From Polynucleobacter sp. JS-JIR-II-50 (GTDB taxonomy: Bacteria > Pseudomonadota > Gammaproteobacteria > Burkholderiales > Burkholderiaceae): a stretch of 64,000 bases of DNA. The notes beneath the pieces were generated by a model that was given only the letters and a program-made list of their open reading frames with translations, was not told the origin of the DNA and searched no databases. The DNA is taken from positions 1,447,948 to 1,511,947 of the forward strand of contig NZ_CP061307.1 of NCBI RefSeq assembly GCF_018687895.1, given 5' to 3'. Position 1 is the first letter of the stretch; each line of letters starts with the position of its first letter. The position numbers and the translations under genes are program-made. Shown one piece after another: positions 1 through 9,085 of the stretch.

Positions 1-2
1 GT

Positions 3-233
3 GGTCGTGCAGTTGTCATTGGCAAGCAACAAATTACCTTGAAGTCTGGAAAGCTGGATCAGAAATCCATTCCTGTGCCACGTCACTCTGAAGCCAACCA
101 CTCTTCTCCTTGGAAGACCATGAACTTAGGTGCAGCTATAGCAGCAGCCTGGGCCCTTGAAATTCCATTCAACGTTATCGAAGCAGGCGCAGAAACATTC
201 GTGCCTGACGCCACTACTGCTACAGGGGCTTAA
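3..233 (+). CDS. Cyanophycin synthetase-like protein, C-terminal end only (cphA')
   Basis: This is the 3' end of a gene that begins before the window; the frame is open from base 3 to a TAA at 231-233. The visible residues (GRAVVIGKQQ near the start, NLGAAIAAAWALE later) align by eye with the end of the central Mur-ligase domain of the complete cyanophycin synthetase next door, where the matching stretch reads IENAMAAIGAAWALG. The neighbour continues for about 150 further residues (the Mur C-terminal domain), whereas this protein stops within about 20. It is therefore a shorter paralogue, as in the cphA' partner of other betaproteobacterial cphA pairs. I infer a role in making or extending the Asp-Arg polymer cyanophycin. 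An ATG is not visible because the start lies outside. Confidence 0.75.
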   Translation, partial: GRAVVIGKQQITLKSGKLDQKSIPVPRHSEANHSSPWKTMNLGAAIAAAWALEIPFNVIEAGAETFVPDATTATGA

Positions 234-2804
234 TTGGAAATTACCCGTATTCGCATGTTGCGCGGCCCAAATTTATGGAGCCGCCATACCGCCTTAGAGG
301 CGATTGTTTCTTGTGATGAGTCGGAAAGCTCAATCGACTCTATTCCTCAATTTGAAACCAAGATTCGTGAGCGCTTCCCCCAGTTGGGCAGCATGCGTCG
401 CGGCGGGCACAATGAGGTGCTTTCTTTAGCTCACGCCCTGGAGCATGCAGCGCTTGGACTTCAAGCGCAAGCGGGTTGCCCCGTCACCTTTAGTCGCACA
501 GTACAAACAGTCGATGCCGGCGTTTATCAAGTCGTAGTGGAATACACCGAAGAAGTCGTTGGGCGCATGGCTTTTGACTTTGGTTTTGCTTTGATTCAAG
601 CCACCCTCAACGATGCACCGTTTGATCTCGCTGCCGCCCTCTCAGAATTAGAGGCTCTGTACGAAGATGTTCGCCTTGGACCGAGTACTGGATCGATTGT
701 TGATGCCGCATTACAACGCAACATCCCCTATCGCCGGATGACCGAAGGCAGCATGGTGCAGTTTGGATGGGGCAGCAAACAAAAACGTATTCAAGCTGCA
801 GAGACTAGCGACACCAGTGCGATTGCTGAAGCGATTGCTCAAGATAAAGAACTCACCAAGAACTTACTTGCCGCCGCTGGTGTATCCGTTCCCATTGGCG
901 AAGTAGTTACCACTGCAGATGATGCTTGGCGCGCCGCTCAAAAAATTGGTGGTCCGATTGTTTTAAAGCCGAAAGATGGTAATCAAGGTAAGGGTGTTGT
1001 TGCCAACATTCAAACTGAAGAAGAGGTTCGGGCTGGTTTTGTTGTGACTCAAGCCTTTGGTCGTGAAACTATTGTGGAGCGCTATCTCCCTGGTGCAGAC
1101 TATCGCTTACTCGTCGTTGGCAACCGCCTCTCGGCCGCCGCTCGGCGTGAGCCAGCACAAGTAGTTGGCGATGGAAGTCACTCCGTTGCAGAGCTAGTTG
1201 AAATCGAGAATAAAAATCCATTGCGTGGCGATGGCCATGCAACAGCTTTAACCAAGATTCGCTTTGATGACATTGCCATGGCGCATCTGGCAAGCTCTGG
1301 CCTCACTCCACAATACGTGCCCAAGACTGGCGAACGCGTTCTACTCCGCAATAACGCCAATCTCAGTACCGGCGGAACCGCTACTGATGTTACTGACGAT
1401 GTTCATCCAGACGTCGCAGCAAGTGCAGTAGCTGCCGCCCAGATGATTGGACTCGATATTGCTGGCGTAGACATCCTTTGTGAAAACATCTACAAGCCAT
1501 TGGAACAACAAGGTGGCGGCATCGTTGAAGTCAATGCTGCGCCCGGTTTACGTATGCATCTAAAGCCTTCATATGGCAAAGGACGCCCCGTTGGCGAAGA
1601 CATCATCAATATGATGTTTCCGCTAGGTGAAGATGGCCGCATTCCTGTGGTAGCAGTTACCGGCACAAATGGTAAAACCACCACGGTTCGGCTGATTTCT
1701 CATTTATTAAATGAAACTGGCCTACGCGTTGGCATGACAGGAACTGATGGCGTTTATATCAACCATCGCCTTATCGATACTGGTGATTGCAGCGGGCCCA
1801 AGAGTGCTCGTAATGTTCTGATGCATCCAGATGTTGATGCGGCTGTGCTTGAAACCGCTCGGGGTGGAATGCTCCGCGAAGGTCTTGGTTTTGATCGCTG
1901 CGAAGTTGCGGTTGTAACCAATATTGGCGAAGGCGATCACTTAGGCCTTAATTACATTACTAGCGTTGAAGATTTAGCTATTCTCAAGCGCGTGATTGTG
2001 CAAAACGTCGCCCCAACCGGTGCCGCAGTGCTTAATGCAGCAGACCCAATGGTTGTAAAGATGGGTGACAAGTGCTCTGGTCGAGTCATTTTCTTTGCCC
2101 AAAATCAACATCACCCAGTTATTGCCGCCCATCGCGCCAAGAATAAAAAAGTTATTTATTTTGATGGCACCTACATAGTTGCCTCCAAGGGATCGCGTGT
2201 GATGTATCGCTTCCCCGTTAGCGAAATCCCGCTGACACAAAATGGCGTACTGGGCTTCCAAATTGAAAATGCAATGGCTGCTATTGGCGCCGCCTGGGCT
2301 CTTGGTCTTGATGCTGAAAAGATTGCGCGCGGTTTACATAGCTTTGAAAGCGATCCGAATTCCGTACCGGGACGCTTTAATCAATTCCAACACAATGGCG
2401 CCACCGTCATTGCTGACTATGGTCACAACCCTGATGCTATGCGCGCCCTAACTAGTGCGGTTGAGGCCATGAAACCCAAGAAGAGCCACGTGGTTATTAG
2501 CGGTGCAGGTGATCGTCGTGATGAAGATATCCGCGATCTAACCCGCATCCTGGGCAACGTATTTGACAATGTCATTCTTTATCAAGATGCTTGCCAGCGT
2601 GGTCGTGAAGATGGTGAGGTATTAAAACTCTTGCAAGAAGGCTTGGTTGGCGCAACTAAGGCTAAGCAAGTCAAAGAGATTCATGGTGAATTTAAGGCTA
2701 TTGATACAGCCCTAAACGATCTTGCTGCAGGCGATATTTGCTTGATTCTGATTGATCAAGTTGAAGAGTCTCTTGCCTATCTTAAGCAACAGGTAAGGCC
2801 TTAA
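234..2804 (+). CDS. cphA: Cyanophycin synthetase
   Basis: Makes the storage polymer multi-L-arginyl-poly-L-aspartate by ATP-dependent addition of Asp to the backbone and Arg to the side chain. At 856 residues it has the usual full length. An N-terminal domain is followed by an ATP-grasp domain (IVLKPKDGNQGKGV near residue 240) and a Mur-ligase-like domain with P-loop VTGTNGKTTT near residue 475. The Mur C-terminal domain starts near GRFNQF at about 711 and contains ADYGHNPDA. The chosen start is a TTG directly abutting the TAA of the upstream paralogue, with AGGGG about 5 bases before it, so the two are probably translated as one operon. No cyanophycinase gene is visible in the window. Family assignment is secure; the TTG start is an inference. 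Confidence 0.95.
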   Translation: MEITRIRMLRGPNLWSRHTALEAIVSCDESESSIDSIPQFETKIRERFPQLGSMRRGGHNEVLSLAHALEHAALGLQAQAGCPVTFSRTVQTVDAGVYQVVVEYTEEVVGRMAFDFGFALIQATLNDAPFDLAAALSELEALYEDVRLGPSTGSIVDAALQRNIPYRRMTEGSMVQFGWGSKQKRIQAAETSDTSAIAEAIAQDKELTKNLLAAAGVSVPIGEVVTTADDAWRAAQKIGGPIVLKPKDGNQGKGVVANIQTEEEVRAGFVVTQAFGRETIVERYLPGADYRLLVVGNRLSAAARREPAQVVGDGSHSVAELVEIENKNPLRGDGHATALTKIRFDDIAMAHLASSGLTPQYVPKTGERVLLRNNANLSTGGTATDVTDDVHPDVAASAVAAAQMIGLDIAGVDILCENIYKPLEQQGGGIVEVNAAPGLRMHLKPSYGKGRPVGEDIINMMFPLGEDGRIPVVAVTGTNGKTTTVRLISHLLNETGLRVGMTGTDGVYINHRLIDTGDCSGPKSARNVLMHPDVDAAVLETARGGMLREGLGFDRCEVAVVTNIGEGDHLGLNYITSVEDLAILKRVIVQNVAPTGAAVLNAADPMVVKMGDKCSGRVIFFAQNQHHPVIAAHRAKNKKVIYFDGTYIVASKGSRVMYRFPVSEIPLTQNGVLGFQIENAMAAIGAAWALGLDAEKIARGLHSFESDPNSVPGRFNQFQHNGATVIADYGHNPDAMRALTSAVEAMKPKKSHVVISGAGDRRDEDIRDLTRILGNVFDNVILYQDACQRGREDGEVLKLLQEGLVGATKAKQVKEIHGEFKAIDTALNDLAAGDICLILIDQVEESLAYLKQQVRP

Positions 2805-2823
2805 TAGTAACTTTTCGATAATA

Positions 2824-2853
2824 AAAAACCCCAATCGCTTGATTGGGGTTTTT
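2824..2853. terminator. Bidirectional intrinsic terminator between cphA and fbp
   Basis: A perfect 13-bp stem (AAAAACCCCAATC with GATTGGGGTTTTT) encloses a GCTT loop. It lies between two convergent genes. T runs are present on the downstream side of the stem for both strands, so it can end cphA and fbp transcripts alike. Confidence 0.93.
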
Positions 2854-2874
2854 ATTGGTGCAGTACTAATGCAC

Positions 2875-3873
2875 TTATGAGTGATAGCTCTGAATGCGAT
2901 CAATCTCTTCTTTAGAGCCTAGCATCACAGAAACACGTTCATGCAAGTCTGTTGGCTGCAAATCCATAATGAGATCCGTGCCATTAGTAGATGCGCCGCC
3001 CGCCTGCTCTACCAGGAAACTCATTGGATTGGCTTCGTACATCAGGCGTAACTTACCGGGCTTGTGCGGTTCACGCTGATCCCATGGGTACATAAATACC
3101 CCGCCACGAGATAAAACACGATGCACATCCGCCACCATGGAAGCGATCCAACGCATATTGAAATCCTTGTCACGCGTGCCACTGACGCCTGCCAAACACT
3201 CCTCAACATAACGACGAACTGGGTCAGCCCAGTGGCGCATGTTGGACATATTGATTGCAAACTCTTTGGTTGAATGAGAAATCTTTACCGCATCCTTGAT
3301 GAGCAAAAACTCACCAGTCACCTTATTCAAGGTAAACATCACCACACCATCACCCAAGGTCAAGGCCATCGTGGTTTGAGGTCCATACACTACATAACCC
3401 GCAGCAACTTGATGACGCCCTGACAACAAAAAGTCAGAGGTCTGCAAAGGTGCATTCGGATCTTGTTTCTTGAGAACTGAAAAAATAGTTCCAATCGATA
3501 CGTTCACATCAATATTGGATGAGCCATCGAGTGGGTCAAATAACAGCAGGTAATCACCTGTACCTTGAACTGGAACTGGAAGCTCCATTTCTTCTGAGGC
3601 TAAACCTGCGAGTGATTTACAACCCTTTACGCCGTCGATCAGCAAATCGTTTGCAATGATGTCAAGTTTTTGCTGAACTTCACCCTGCACGTTGCCAGTG
3701 CCTGCGGAACCCAACAAGCCAATCAAGGCGCCCTGCGCTACTTCATGACTGAGAGTTGAGCAGGTGTTAACAACCGCGGTCAGCAAATCTTGCAATCCAG
3801 CCGGAATAGCATCGCCAGCCGGCTTTGTGGAGGCTAAATATTGCTTGAAATTGATATGGGTACTTGAGGACAA
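2875..3873 (-). CDS. fbp: Fructose-1,6-bisphosphatase class 1
   Basis: Hydrolyses fructose 1,6-bisphosphate to fructose 6-phosphate in gluconeogenesis, in the cytosol. The 332-residue protein has the normal class 1 length. Metal-binding acidic residues are visible at E94-E95 and in the signature DPLDGSSN at residues 113-120. The later GGVFMYPWD and [17 protein letters not shown] segments are also typical of the class. It stands alone, divergent from the vapBC pair and convergent with cphA across a shared terminator. A gluconeogenic enzyme suits an organism feeding on small organic acids, as the oxalate and malonate loci here suggest. Confidence 0.97.
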   Translation of the reverse strand: MSSSTHINFKQYLASTKPAGDAIPAGLQDLLTAVVNTCSTLSHEVAQGALIGLLGSAGTGNVQGEVQQKLDIIANDLLIDGVKGCKSLAGLASEEMELPVPVQGTGDYLLLFDPLDGSSNIDVNVSIGTIFSVLKKQDPNAPLQTSDFLLSGRHQVAAGYVVYGPQTTMALTLGDGVVMFTLNKVTGEFLLIKDAVKISHSTKEFAINMSNMRHWADPVRRYVEECLAGVSGTRDKDFNMRWIASMVADVHRVLSRGGVFMYPWDQREPHKPGKLRLMYEANPMSFLVEQAGGASTNGTDLIMDLQPTDLHERVSVMLGSKEEIDRIQSYHS

Positions 3874-4008
3874 AGGTATTTCTCCAAAGCTCTATTGAAA
3901 TTAAGGTCTATTTTGCCTTGTTCCGAATGCCAACCTCAAAATATTGATATTTCCCATCTAAATGATCATTTGGGCAATAAACCACTCTAATTTTGATGTT
4001 ATTTTAGA

Positions 4009-4017
4009 TGTTATAAT
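4009..4017 (+). promoter_or_regulatory. Candidate extended -10 promoter of vapBC
   Basis: TG-T-TATAAT is a perfect extended -10 element, and it ends 25 bases before the antitoxin start codon. No good -35 hexamer lies at the usual spacing, which extended -10 promoters tolerate. The surrounding 150 bases are AT-rich. VapBC pairs are usually autorepressed from a site overlapping such a promoter, but I see no clear palindrome. Confidence 0.55.
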
Positions 4018-4042
4018 GCATCAATAATGATGAGAGATATAT

Positions 4043-4246
4043 ATGAGAACTACTGTCACGATTGACGACGATCTATATCAAAGAGGTTTGGATCTTGCTG
4101 ACCCTGATATGGATAAAGCTGATCTCTTTAGGGAGGCCATTAACGTATTCATAAGAGTTCAAGTTGCTAAGAGGTTGGTAGCATTGGGTGGTAAATCACC
4201 TCAGATGAAGACTATTCCTCGCCGCAAACCGAAGGATGGCCAGTAA
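4043..4246 (+). CDS. VapB-type antitoxin
   Basis: A 67-residue protein beginning [20 protein letters not shown], the ribbon-helix-helix start typical of VapB antitoxins of the DUF2191 kind. The N-terminal strand would bind DNA. The basic C-terminal tail (about residues 50-67, rich in K, R and P) would bind and block the toxin. It precedes a PIN-domain toxin gene by two bases, the standard antitoxin-first order. A GAGAG ribosome site lies six bases before the ATG. The antitoxin would neutralise the ribonuclease below and repress its own promoter. Assignment rests on the fold-like N-terminus and on gene order. Confidence 0.85.
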   Translation: MRTTVTIDDDLYQRGLDLADPDMDKADLFREAINVFIRVQVAKRLVALGGKSPQMKTIPRRKPKDGQ

Positions 4247-4248
4247 TC

Positions 4249-4632
4249 ATGACCATGGTTTTAGTTGACACATCAGTCTGGGTAGCTCACTTTAGAAAGT
4301 CAAATGTATCTTTCGAATCTCTACTACTAAATGACCAAATACTGTGTCATCCCCTAATCCAAATAGAATTAGCCTGCGGATCACCCCCATCGCCACGCTC
4401 TAAAACCTTGGGCTATATTAAAAAATTACGACAAGCAACTATAGCCACCCCTTATGAAATATTGGAGTTTATTGAAAAGCATCAACTCCAAGAATCTGGA
4501 TGTGGGGCAATTGATGTCTCACTCCTTACATCAACTCTGCTTTCAGAAAATGCCCAGCTTTGGACTCTGGATAAGAGCCTGGAAAAGCTTGCAATTCGAT
4601 TGGGTATTTCGTACGGCAATAAGCTCCATTAA
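4249..4632 (+). CDS. VapC-type PIN-domain ribonuclease toxin
   Basis: A 127-residue PIN-domain protein. The expected acidic metal-binding residues are present: D7 in LVDTSVW, E40 in IQIELACG, D89 in GAIDVSLL and D108 in TLDKSLEK. Known VapC toxins cleave specific RNAs, often tRNA or 23S rRNA, when freed from VapB. The ATG at 4249 is preferred over the one at 4255 because it sits two bases after the antitoxin stop and nearer the AAGGA at 4232-4236. Base composition is AT-richer than the flanking pepN and fbp, consistent with acquisition by transfer. The RNA target cannot be read from the sequence. Confidence 0.88.
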   Translation: MTMVLVDTSVWVAHFRKSNVSFESLLLNDQILCHPLIQIELACGSPPSPRSKTLGYIKKLRQATIATPYEILEFIEKHQLQESGCGAIDVSLLTSTLLSENAQLWTLDKSLEKLAIRLGISYGNKLH

Positions 4633-4636
4633 CTTC

Positions 4637-7246
4637 TTAGTTACCCAGCGCCTTTCCAATCACTTCCCTCACATCGGGAGAGAGTGTTGGGCATGCAGAA
4701 ACACGCTCTAGAGCCGCTTTCATATGATCTTGATAGGGTTGGGCAAATAAACGCCAGCGGTCCAGCGCTCTTGCAAGACGAGCTGCTACCTGAGGATTAA
4801 TAGGATCTAGAGCTAATACGCTATCGGCCCAGAAATCATAGCCACTGCCATCCGCCTGATGAAAGCTAGCTGGATTGTTAGCGCAGAACGAATGAATCAC
4901 GCTGCGAACTCGGTTTGGATTGTTTAACTTGAATGCAGGATGCTCACGGAGTTTCTTCACCTCAGCGAGAGTGGAGTCAAGACCGTCAGCAGGGGGACGG
5001 CTGGATTGCAAGCCAAACCACTTATCAATAACCAAGGCATCATTCGCAAATCGATTGTAAAAATCAATTAAGCAATCTTTAGCCTGTTTTGCGCCGTGCA
5101 CCACTAATGCAGATAAGGCTGCATAACGGTCAGTCATATTGTCAGCAATTTGATATTGATTGGCTGCCATTGGTGCCCATACTGCTGGCGCCGCCTCCAG
5201 CAACATACTCAATGCTAGATTTTTCAGGGCGCGCTTACCAGCATCCATCCCATCAGACTTAAATGGTCCAGGTGTTTGCATCTGCTGATACAAGGCGGCC
5301 CACTCAAGTTGCAACTGCTTGGCAATCTCTCTGCGGAAAGCGCGTCGCGCAGCAAATATCTTCTGAGGATCAACGCTTGTACATTGCTCATACAAATAAG
5401 ACTCTGCAGGCAGCGTTAAAGCCAGATCCTTAAAGGCTGGATCCAAATTAGGGTCTAGTAAGATATTGTGGTACGCCTCAATCAGTTTTTCATCAGGCAA
5501 ACGATTATTTAAAATCATTTGCATCGCTAACTTCTGACCAGCCTCCCAACGATTAAATGCATCATCATCGCTTGAGAAAAGTGTTAATAGATCTGCCTCA
5601 GATTGTTCAAAATCCAAATTGATTGGCGCTGAGAAGTTACGATTAATCGAGAGAACCGGTTTATCTTGAATATTGTCAAAAGTCCAAGTTTGACTCTCTT
5701 GCGTCAATTCCAATAACTGTTCAGCTTGGTCATTTGCCTTGGTAATTAAGCGCATCTTCAATGGAATATGAAAGGGCTTCTTCTCCGGCTGACCTGGACT
5801 AGGCGTGCAACTTTGCGTCAGCGTCAGTTGGTACTGTTTTTTGGCGGCATCATAGCGCTCTTGCACCTTAACCCTTGGAGTGCCTGCCTGGCTATACCAA
5901 TTCTTAAACTGAGTTAGGTCCTTGCCATTGGCGTCTGCCATCGCAGCCAAAAAATCATCGCAGGTAACCGCCTGACCATCGTGACGCTTGAAATATAAAT
6001 CCATACCTTTACGGAAACCTTCTTTACCTAAGAGGGTTTGATACATCCTCACAACTTCTGAACCCTTCTCATAGACAGTGACGGTATAGAAGTTATTAAT
6101 TTCTTGATACTCATCCGGACGAATCGGATGCGCCATCGGACCCGCATCTTCTGGAAATTGCAGTTGACGCAATAATCTGACGTCTTCAATACGCTTTACC
6201 GCCCTACCAGATTCGCTACCCATTTGATCGGCAGAGAACTCTTGATCTCTAAATACAGTCAAGCCCTCTTTCAGGGATAGCTGAAACCAATCCTGGCAAG
6301 TAACGCGGTTACCTGTCCAATTATGGAAGTATTCATGCGCAACGACACTTTCAATATTGGCAAAGTCAGCATCGGTAGCAGTTTCTGGCTGAGCAAGAAC
6401 AAACTTAGTATTGAAAATATTCAACCCTTTGTTCTCCATTGCACCCATATTGAAATCGCTTACCGCCACAATCATGAAGCGCTCTAAATCCAGTTCTAAC
6501 CCAAAACGCTTTTCGTCCCAATGAATAGAGGCAATTAGGGAGTCCATGGCATGTCGAGTCTTCTTGAGGTCATGCGGCTCAACCCAAATCTGCAGTAACT
6601 TCTTCGCGCCGCTACTAGTGGTGATGGTCTCCTCAATGCACTCCAACTTACCAGCAACTAAGGCAAACAAATAGGATGGCTTAGGAAATGGGTCTTCCCA
6701 AGTAGCGCTATGCCATCCATTAGGCAGTTTTTCTGTAGTCAGTAAGTTGCCGTTGGATAACAGCACTGGGCACTCTACTTCGCGCGCACGCAATGTCACG
6801 CGATAGCGCGCCATCACATCAGGACGATCCAAGAAGTAAGTAATCTTTCTGAAACCCTCTGCTTCACATTGAGTGAAAAAGTTCCCGTTGGAAACATACA
6901 AGCCCATCAGGGTGGTATTTTTCTCGGGAACGCAAACGCAAATAATTTCTACGACAAACTTTTCTTTACCTTCATTTGGCAGTGAATGAATCGTCAGTGT
7001 TTCTGGTGTTAACTCAAAATGGCGATGCGCTTCACCATTGATGCGCAAACTGACAAACTCGAGCTCTTGCCCTACTAAAACCAATGGGACACCTGCCTTA
7101 AAACTTTTGCCTGGCAAAACCTCAATACGACTTTTCACAATAGTTCGCGCTGGATCCAGAGCGATATCGAGTTCGACATGATCGAAGGTGTATGCAGGCG
7201 GGAGGTATTCGAGCCTACGAAAGCTCTGGGGGAGATCAGTTTTCAT
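4637..7246 (-). CDS. pepN: Aminopeptidase N (M1 family)
   Basis: A zinc exopeptidase that removes N-terminal residues from peptides in the cytosol. At 869 residues it matches the usual gammaproteobacterial-type length. The exopeptidase motif GAMEN lies near residue 266. The zinc site HEYFHNWTGNR begins near residue 303, with the third ligand E in LKEGLT about 20 residues later. A long helical C-terminal region follows (TLPAESYLYEQ and GKRALKNLAL), typical of the DUF3458 part of PepN. The gene ends four bases from the end of vapC on the other strand, with no clear terminator between them. It is followed upstream by a divergently unrelated membrane exporter gene on the same strand. Confidence 0.97.
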   Translation of the reverse strand: MKTDLPQSFRRLEYLPPAYTFDHVELDIALDPARTIVKSRIEVLPGKSFKAGVPLVLVGQELEFVSLRINGEAHRHFELTPETLTIHSLPNEGKEKFVVEIICVCVPEKNTTLMGLYVSNGNFFTQCEAEGFRKITYFLDRPDVMARYRVTLRAREVECPVLLSNGNLLTTEKLPNGWHSATWEDPFPKPSYLFALVAGKLECIEETITTSSGAKKLLQIWVEPHDLKKTRHAMDSLIASIHWDEKRFGLELDLERFMIVAVSDFNMGAMENKGLNIFNTKFVLAQPETATDADFANIESVVAHEYFHNWTGNRVTCQDWFQLSLKEGLTVFRDQEFSADQMGSESGRAVKRIEDVRLLRQLQFPEDAGPMAHPIRPDEYQEINNFYTVTVYEKGSEVVRMYQTLLGKEGFRKGMDLYFKRHDGQAVTCDDFLAAMADANGKDLTQFKNWYSQAGTPRVKVQERYDAAKKQYQLTLTQSCTPSPGQPEKKPFHIPLKMRLITKANDQAEQLLELTQESQTWTFDNIQDKPVLSINRNFSAPINLDFEQSEADLLTLFSSDDDAFNRWEAGQKLAMQMILNNRLPDEKLIEAYHNILLDPNLDPAFKDLALTLPAESYLYEQCTSVDPQKIFAARRAFRREIAKQLQLEWAALYQQMQTPGPFKSDGMDAGKRALKNLALSMLLEAAPAVWAPMAANQYQIADNMTDRYAALSALVVHGAKQAKDCLIDFYNRFANDALVIDKWFGLQSSRPPADGLDSTLAEVKKLREHPAFKLNNPNRVRSVIHSFCANNPASFHQADGSGYDFWADSVLALDPINPQVAARLARALDRWRLFAQPYQDHMKAALERVSACPTLSPDVREVIGKALGN

Positions 7247-7291
7247 GAGCCTATTTTAAGTCTTGGCTGGCAGACAGGTTGGTTCGCTATC

Positions 7292-7867
7292 TCAGGCCCA
7301 TATCAGGGTAGCCAAGCCAATTGCAATAAAGGTGACGGCTGCAACCGCGTGTACCCACTTAATGGGCATGCGTTTCGTGAATTTCTGCCCAATCCAGACG
7401 GCAGGGGCATTTGCCAGCATCATCCCCAATGTGGTGCCAACTGTTACGGAGAATACGTCCTCGTAACGGGCGCCTAAGGCAATGGTCGCTATTTGTGTCT
7501 TATCGCCCATCTCGGCCAAAAAGAATAAGCCTACCGTGAGCAAAAATACCTGGAGAGCCCTATCAGTTACCTTAGACCCAGCTGCATCATCAATATGATC
7601 TGGCACCAGCAACCACAGACCGATTCCTAAAAAGCTCAAACCCAAAATCCAACGCATCACATCCGGTGACACTAGAGTAGTAAGCCAATGACCTAATAAA
7701 GCAGCACAAGCATGATTAGCAATAGTGGCAATAAAGATACCTGCAATGATCGCTAATGCTTGCTTGGGATAGCGAGCCGCAAGCATTAATGAAAGCAATT
7801 GAGTTTTATCCCCCATCTCCGCTAGAGCAACTACCCCAGCAGAGAGGGTTAAGGCTGAAAAATCCAT
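7292..7867 (-). CDS. GDT1/TMEM165 (UPF0016) family cation exporter
   Basis: A 191-residue inner-membrane protein made of two homologous halves. Each half carries the family signature E-x-G-D-K-T: EMGDKTQLL from E17 and EMGDKTQIA from E119. About six hydrophobic segments are visible. Bacterial members (MneA and related) export Mn2+, and eukaryotic ones move Mn2+ or Ca2+ with H+. Export of manganese is therefore the likely role, though substrate cannot be read from sequence. It lies 87 bases downstream of ald on the same strand. I looked in that gap for a Mn-sensing yybP-ykoY riboswitch and did not find one. Confidence 0.9.
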   Translation of the reverse strand: MDFSALTLSAGVVALAEMGDKTQLLSLMLAARYPKQALAIIAGIFIATIANHACAALLGHWLTTLVSPDVMRWILGLSFLGIGLWLLVPDHIDDAAGSKVTDRALQVFLLTVGLFFLAEMGDKTQIATIALGARYEDVFSVTVGTTLGMMLANAPAVWIGQKFTKRMPIKWVHAVAAVTFIAIGLATLIWA

Positions 7868-7954
7868 AAATGATGTAGGTCCAGTAAGTTTTGCGTATCA
7901 GGGATAGTTTAAATCCTAGCCCTCACTAGACCCACTCATTTTGGATATTTATTG

Positions 7955-9073
7955 CTACGCTACTAAAAGCTCCTCGGCCATTGCATAGTCTAGGCCCTGA
8001 GCCATTGCAACTGGCTTTGATGTCAACATCCCTTTATGCACACTCAAACCATTGCGCAAGTGATGGTCAATTGAGAGTGCTTTCATCACTCCCCGGTTTG
8101 CCAAAGCCTCTACAAACGGATAAGTCGCATTGGTTAAAGCAAAGGTAGATGTTCTCGCAACTGCTCCGGGCATATTAGCAACGCAATAATGAATCACACC
8201 ATCTACCACGAAGGTTGGGTCCGCATGCGTAGTTGGCTTGGAGGTTTCAAAGCAGCCGCCTTGATCAATCGCAACATCCACCACAACCGAACCAGGCTTC
8301 ATTGTTTTAATCATGTCGCGCGTCACCAACTTGGGAGCAGCTGCACCAGGTAGCAACACTGCTCCAATCACGACATCAGCCTCACATACCTCTTGCTCAA
8401 TTAGCAAGCTATCGGAATAAAAAGTTCTGACGCGATTGCCATAGAACATATCGATCTGACGCAAGCGATCAATATCACGATCAAAGATGCAAACATCAGC
8501 CCCCATGCCGACCGCCATTTGCAAAGCGTTACGGCCCACGACACCACCTCCTAGAATGACAATCTTGGCCGGTGATACACCAGGTACACCCGCCATCAAC
8601 ACACCTAAGCCACCATTGGTTTTCTCTAAATGCGATGCAGCTGCCTGGATGGACATGCGACCCGCTACTTCACTCATGGGCGCCAATAGAGGGAGAGCGC
8701 CATTCATAGCCGTCACTGTTTCATAGGCAATGCAGGTAGCGCCTGATTGCAACAAAGCTTTTGTCTGCCTTGGATCTGGAGCTAAGTGCAAATAGGTAAA
8801 CAGAATTTGATCCTCGCGCAACATGGCGCATTCTTGCGCCTGAGGCTCTTTGACTTTCACAATCATCTCCGCCCTTTGAAACACTTCTGCTGCACTATTC
8901 ACGAGGCTGGCGCCAGCAAGCCGATAAAACTCATCCGTTAAGCCGATTTGCTCGCCAGCACCTCGCTGAATCAGAACGGAATGCCCCTGCTTACAAAGTC
9001 CGCTGACATTACCCGGGGTTAATCCCACTCGGAACTCATTATTTTTTACCTCTTGAGGTACACCAATGATCAT
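7955..9073 (-). CDS. ald: Alanine dehydrogenase
   Basis: Catalyses reversible oxidative deamination of L-alanine to pyruvate and ammonia with NAD. The 372-residue length is typical. K75, H96 and D270 fall at the positions of the known catalytic residues of mycobacterial Ald. The NAD-binding glycine motif GGGVVG is at 175-180. It follows a ProY-like amino-acid permease by only 12 bases on the same strand, so uptake and deamination of an amino acid are likely co-expressed. No Lrp/AsnC regulator gene is adjacent, although such regulators often control ald. Confidence 0.96.
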   Translation of the reverse strand: MIIGVPQEVKNNEFRVGLTPGNVSGLCKQGHSVLIQRGAGEQIGLTDEFYRLAGASLVNSAAEVFQRAEMIVKVKEPQAQECAMLREDQILFTYLHLAPDPRQTKALLQSGATCIAYETVTAMNGALPLLAPMSEVAGRMSIQAAASHLEKTNGGLGVLMAGVPGVSPAKIVILGGGVVGRNALQMAVGMGADVCIFDRDIDRLRQIDMFYGNRVRTFYSDSLLIEQEVCEADVVIGAVLLPGAAAPKLVTRDMIKTMKPGSVVVDVAIDQGGCFETSKPTTHADPTFVVDGVIHYCVANMPGAVARTSTFALTNATYPFVEALANRGVMKALSIDHHLRNGLSVHKGMLTSKPVAMAQGLDYAMAEELLVA

Positions 9074-9085
9074 TACCTTCTCCTA

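Noticed and set aside
7178..7477. A 99-codon frame on the plus strand between pepN and the GDT1-type gene
   Set aside because: It covers the pepN start and the exporter C-terminus in antisense, and has no ribosome site.
7868..7954. Possible yybP-ykoY manganese riboswitch before the GDT1-type gene
   Set aside because: The 87-base gap lacks the conserved loop sequences of that riboswitch, and the gene probably follows ald in one transcript.
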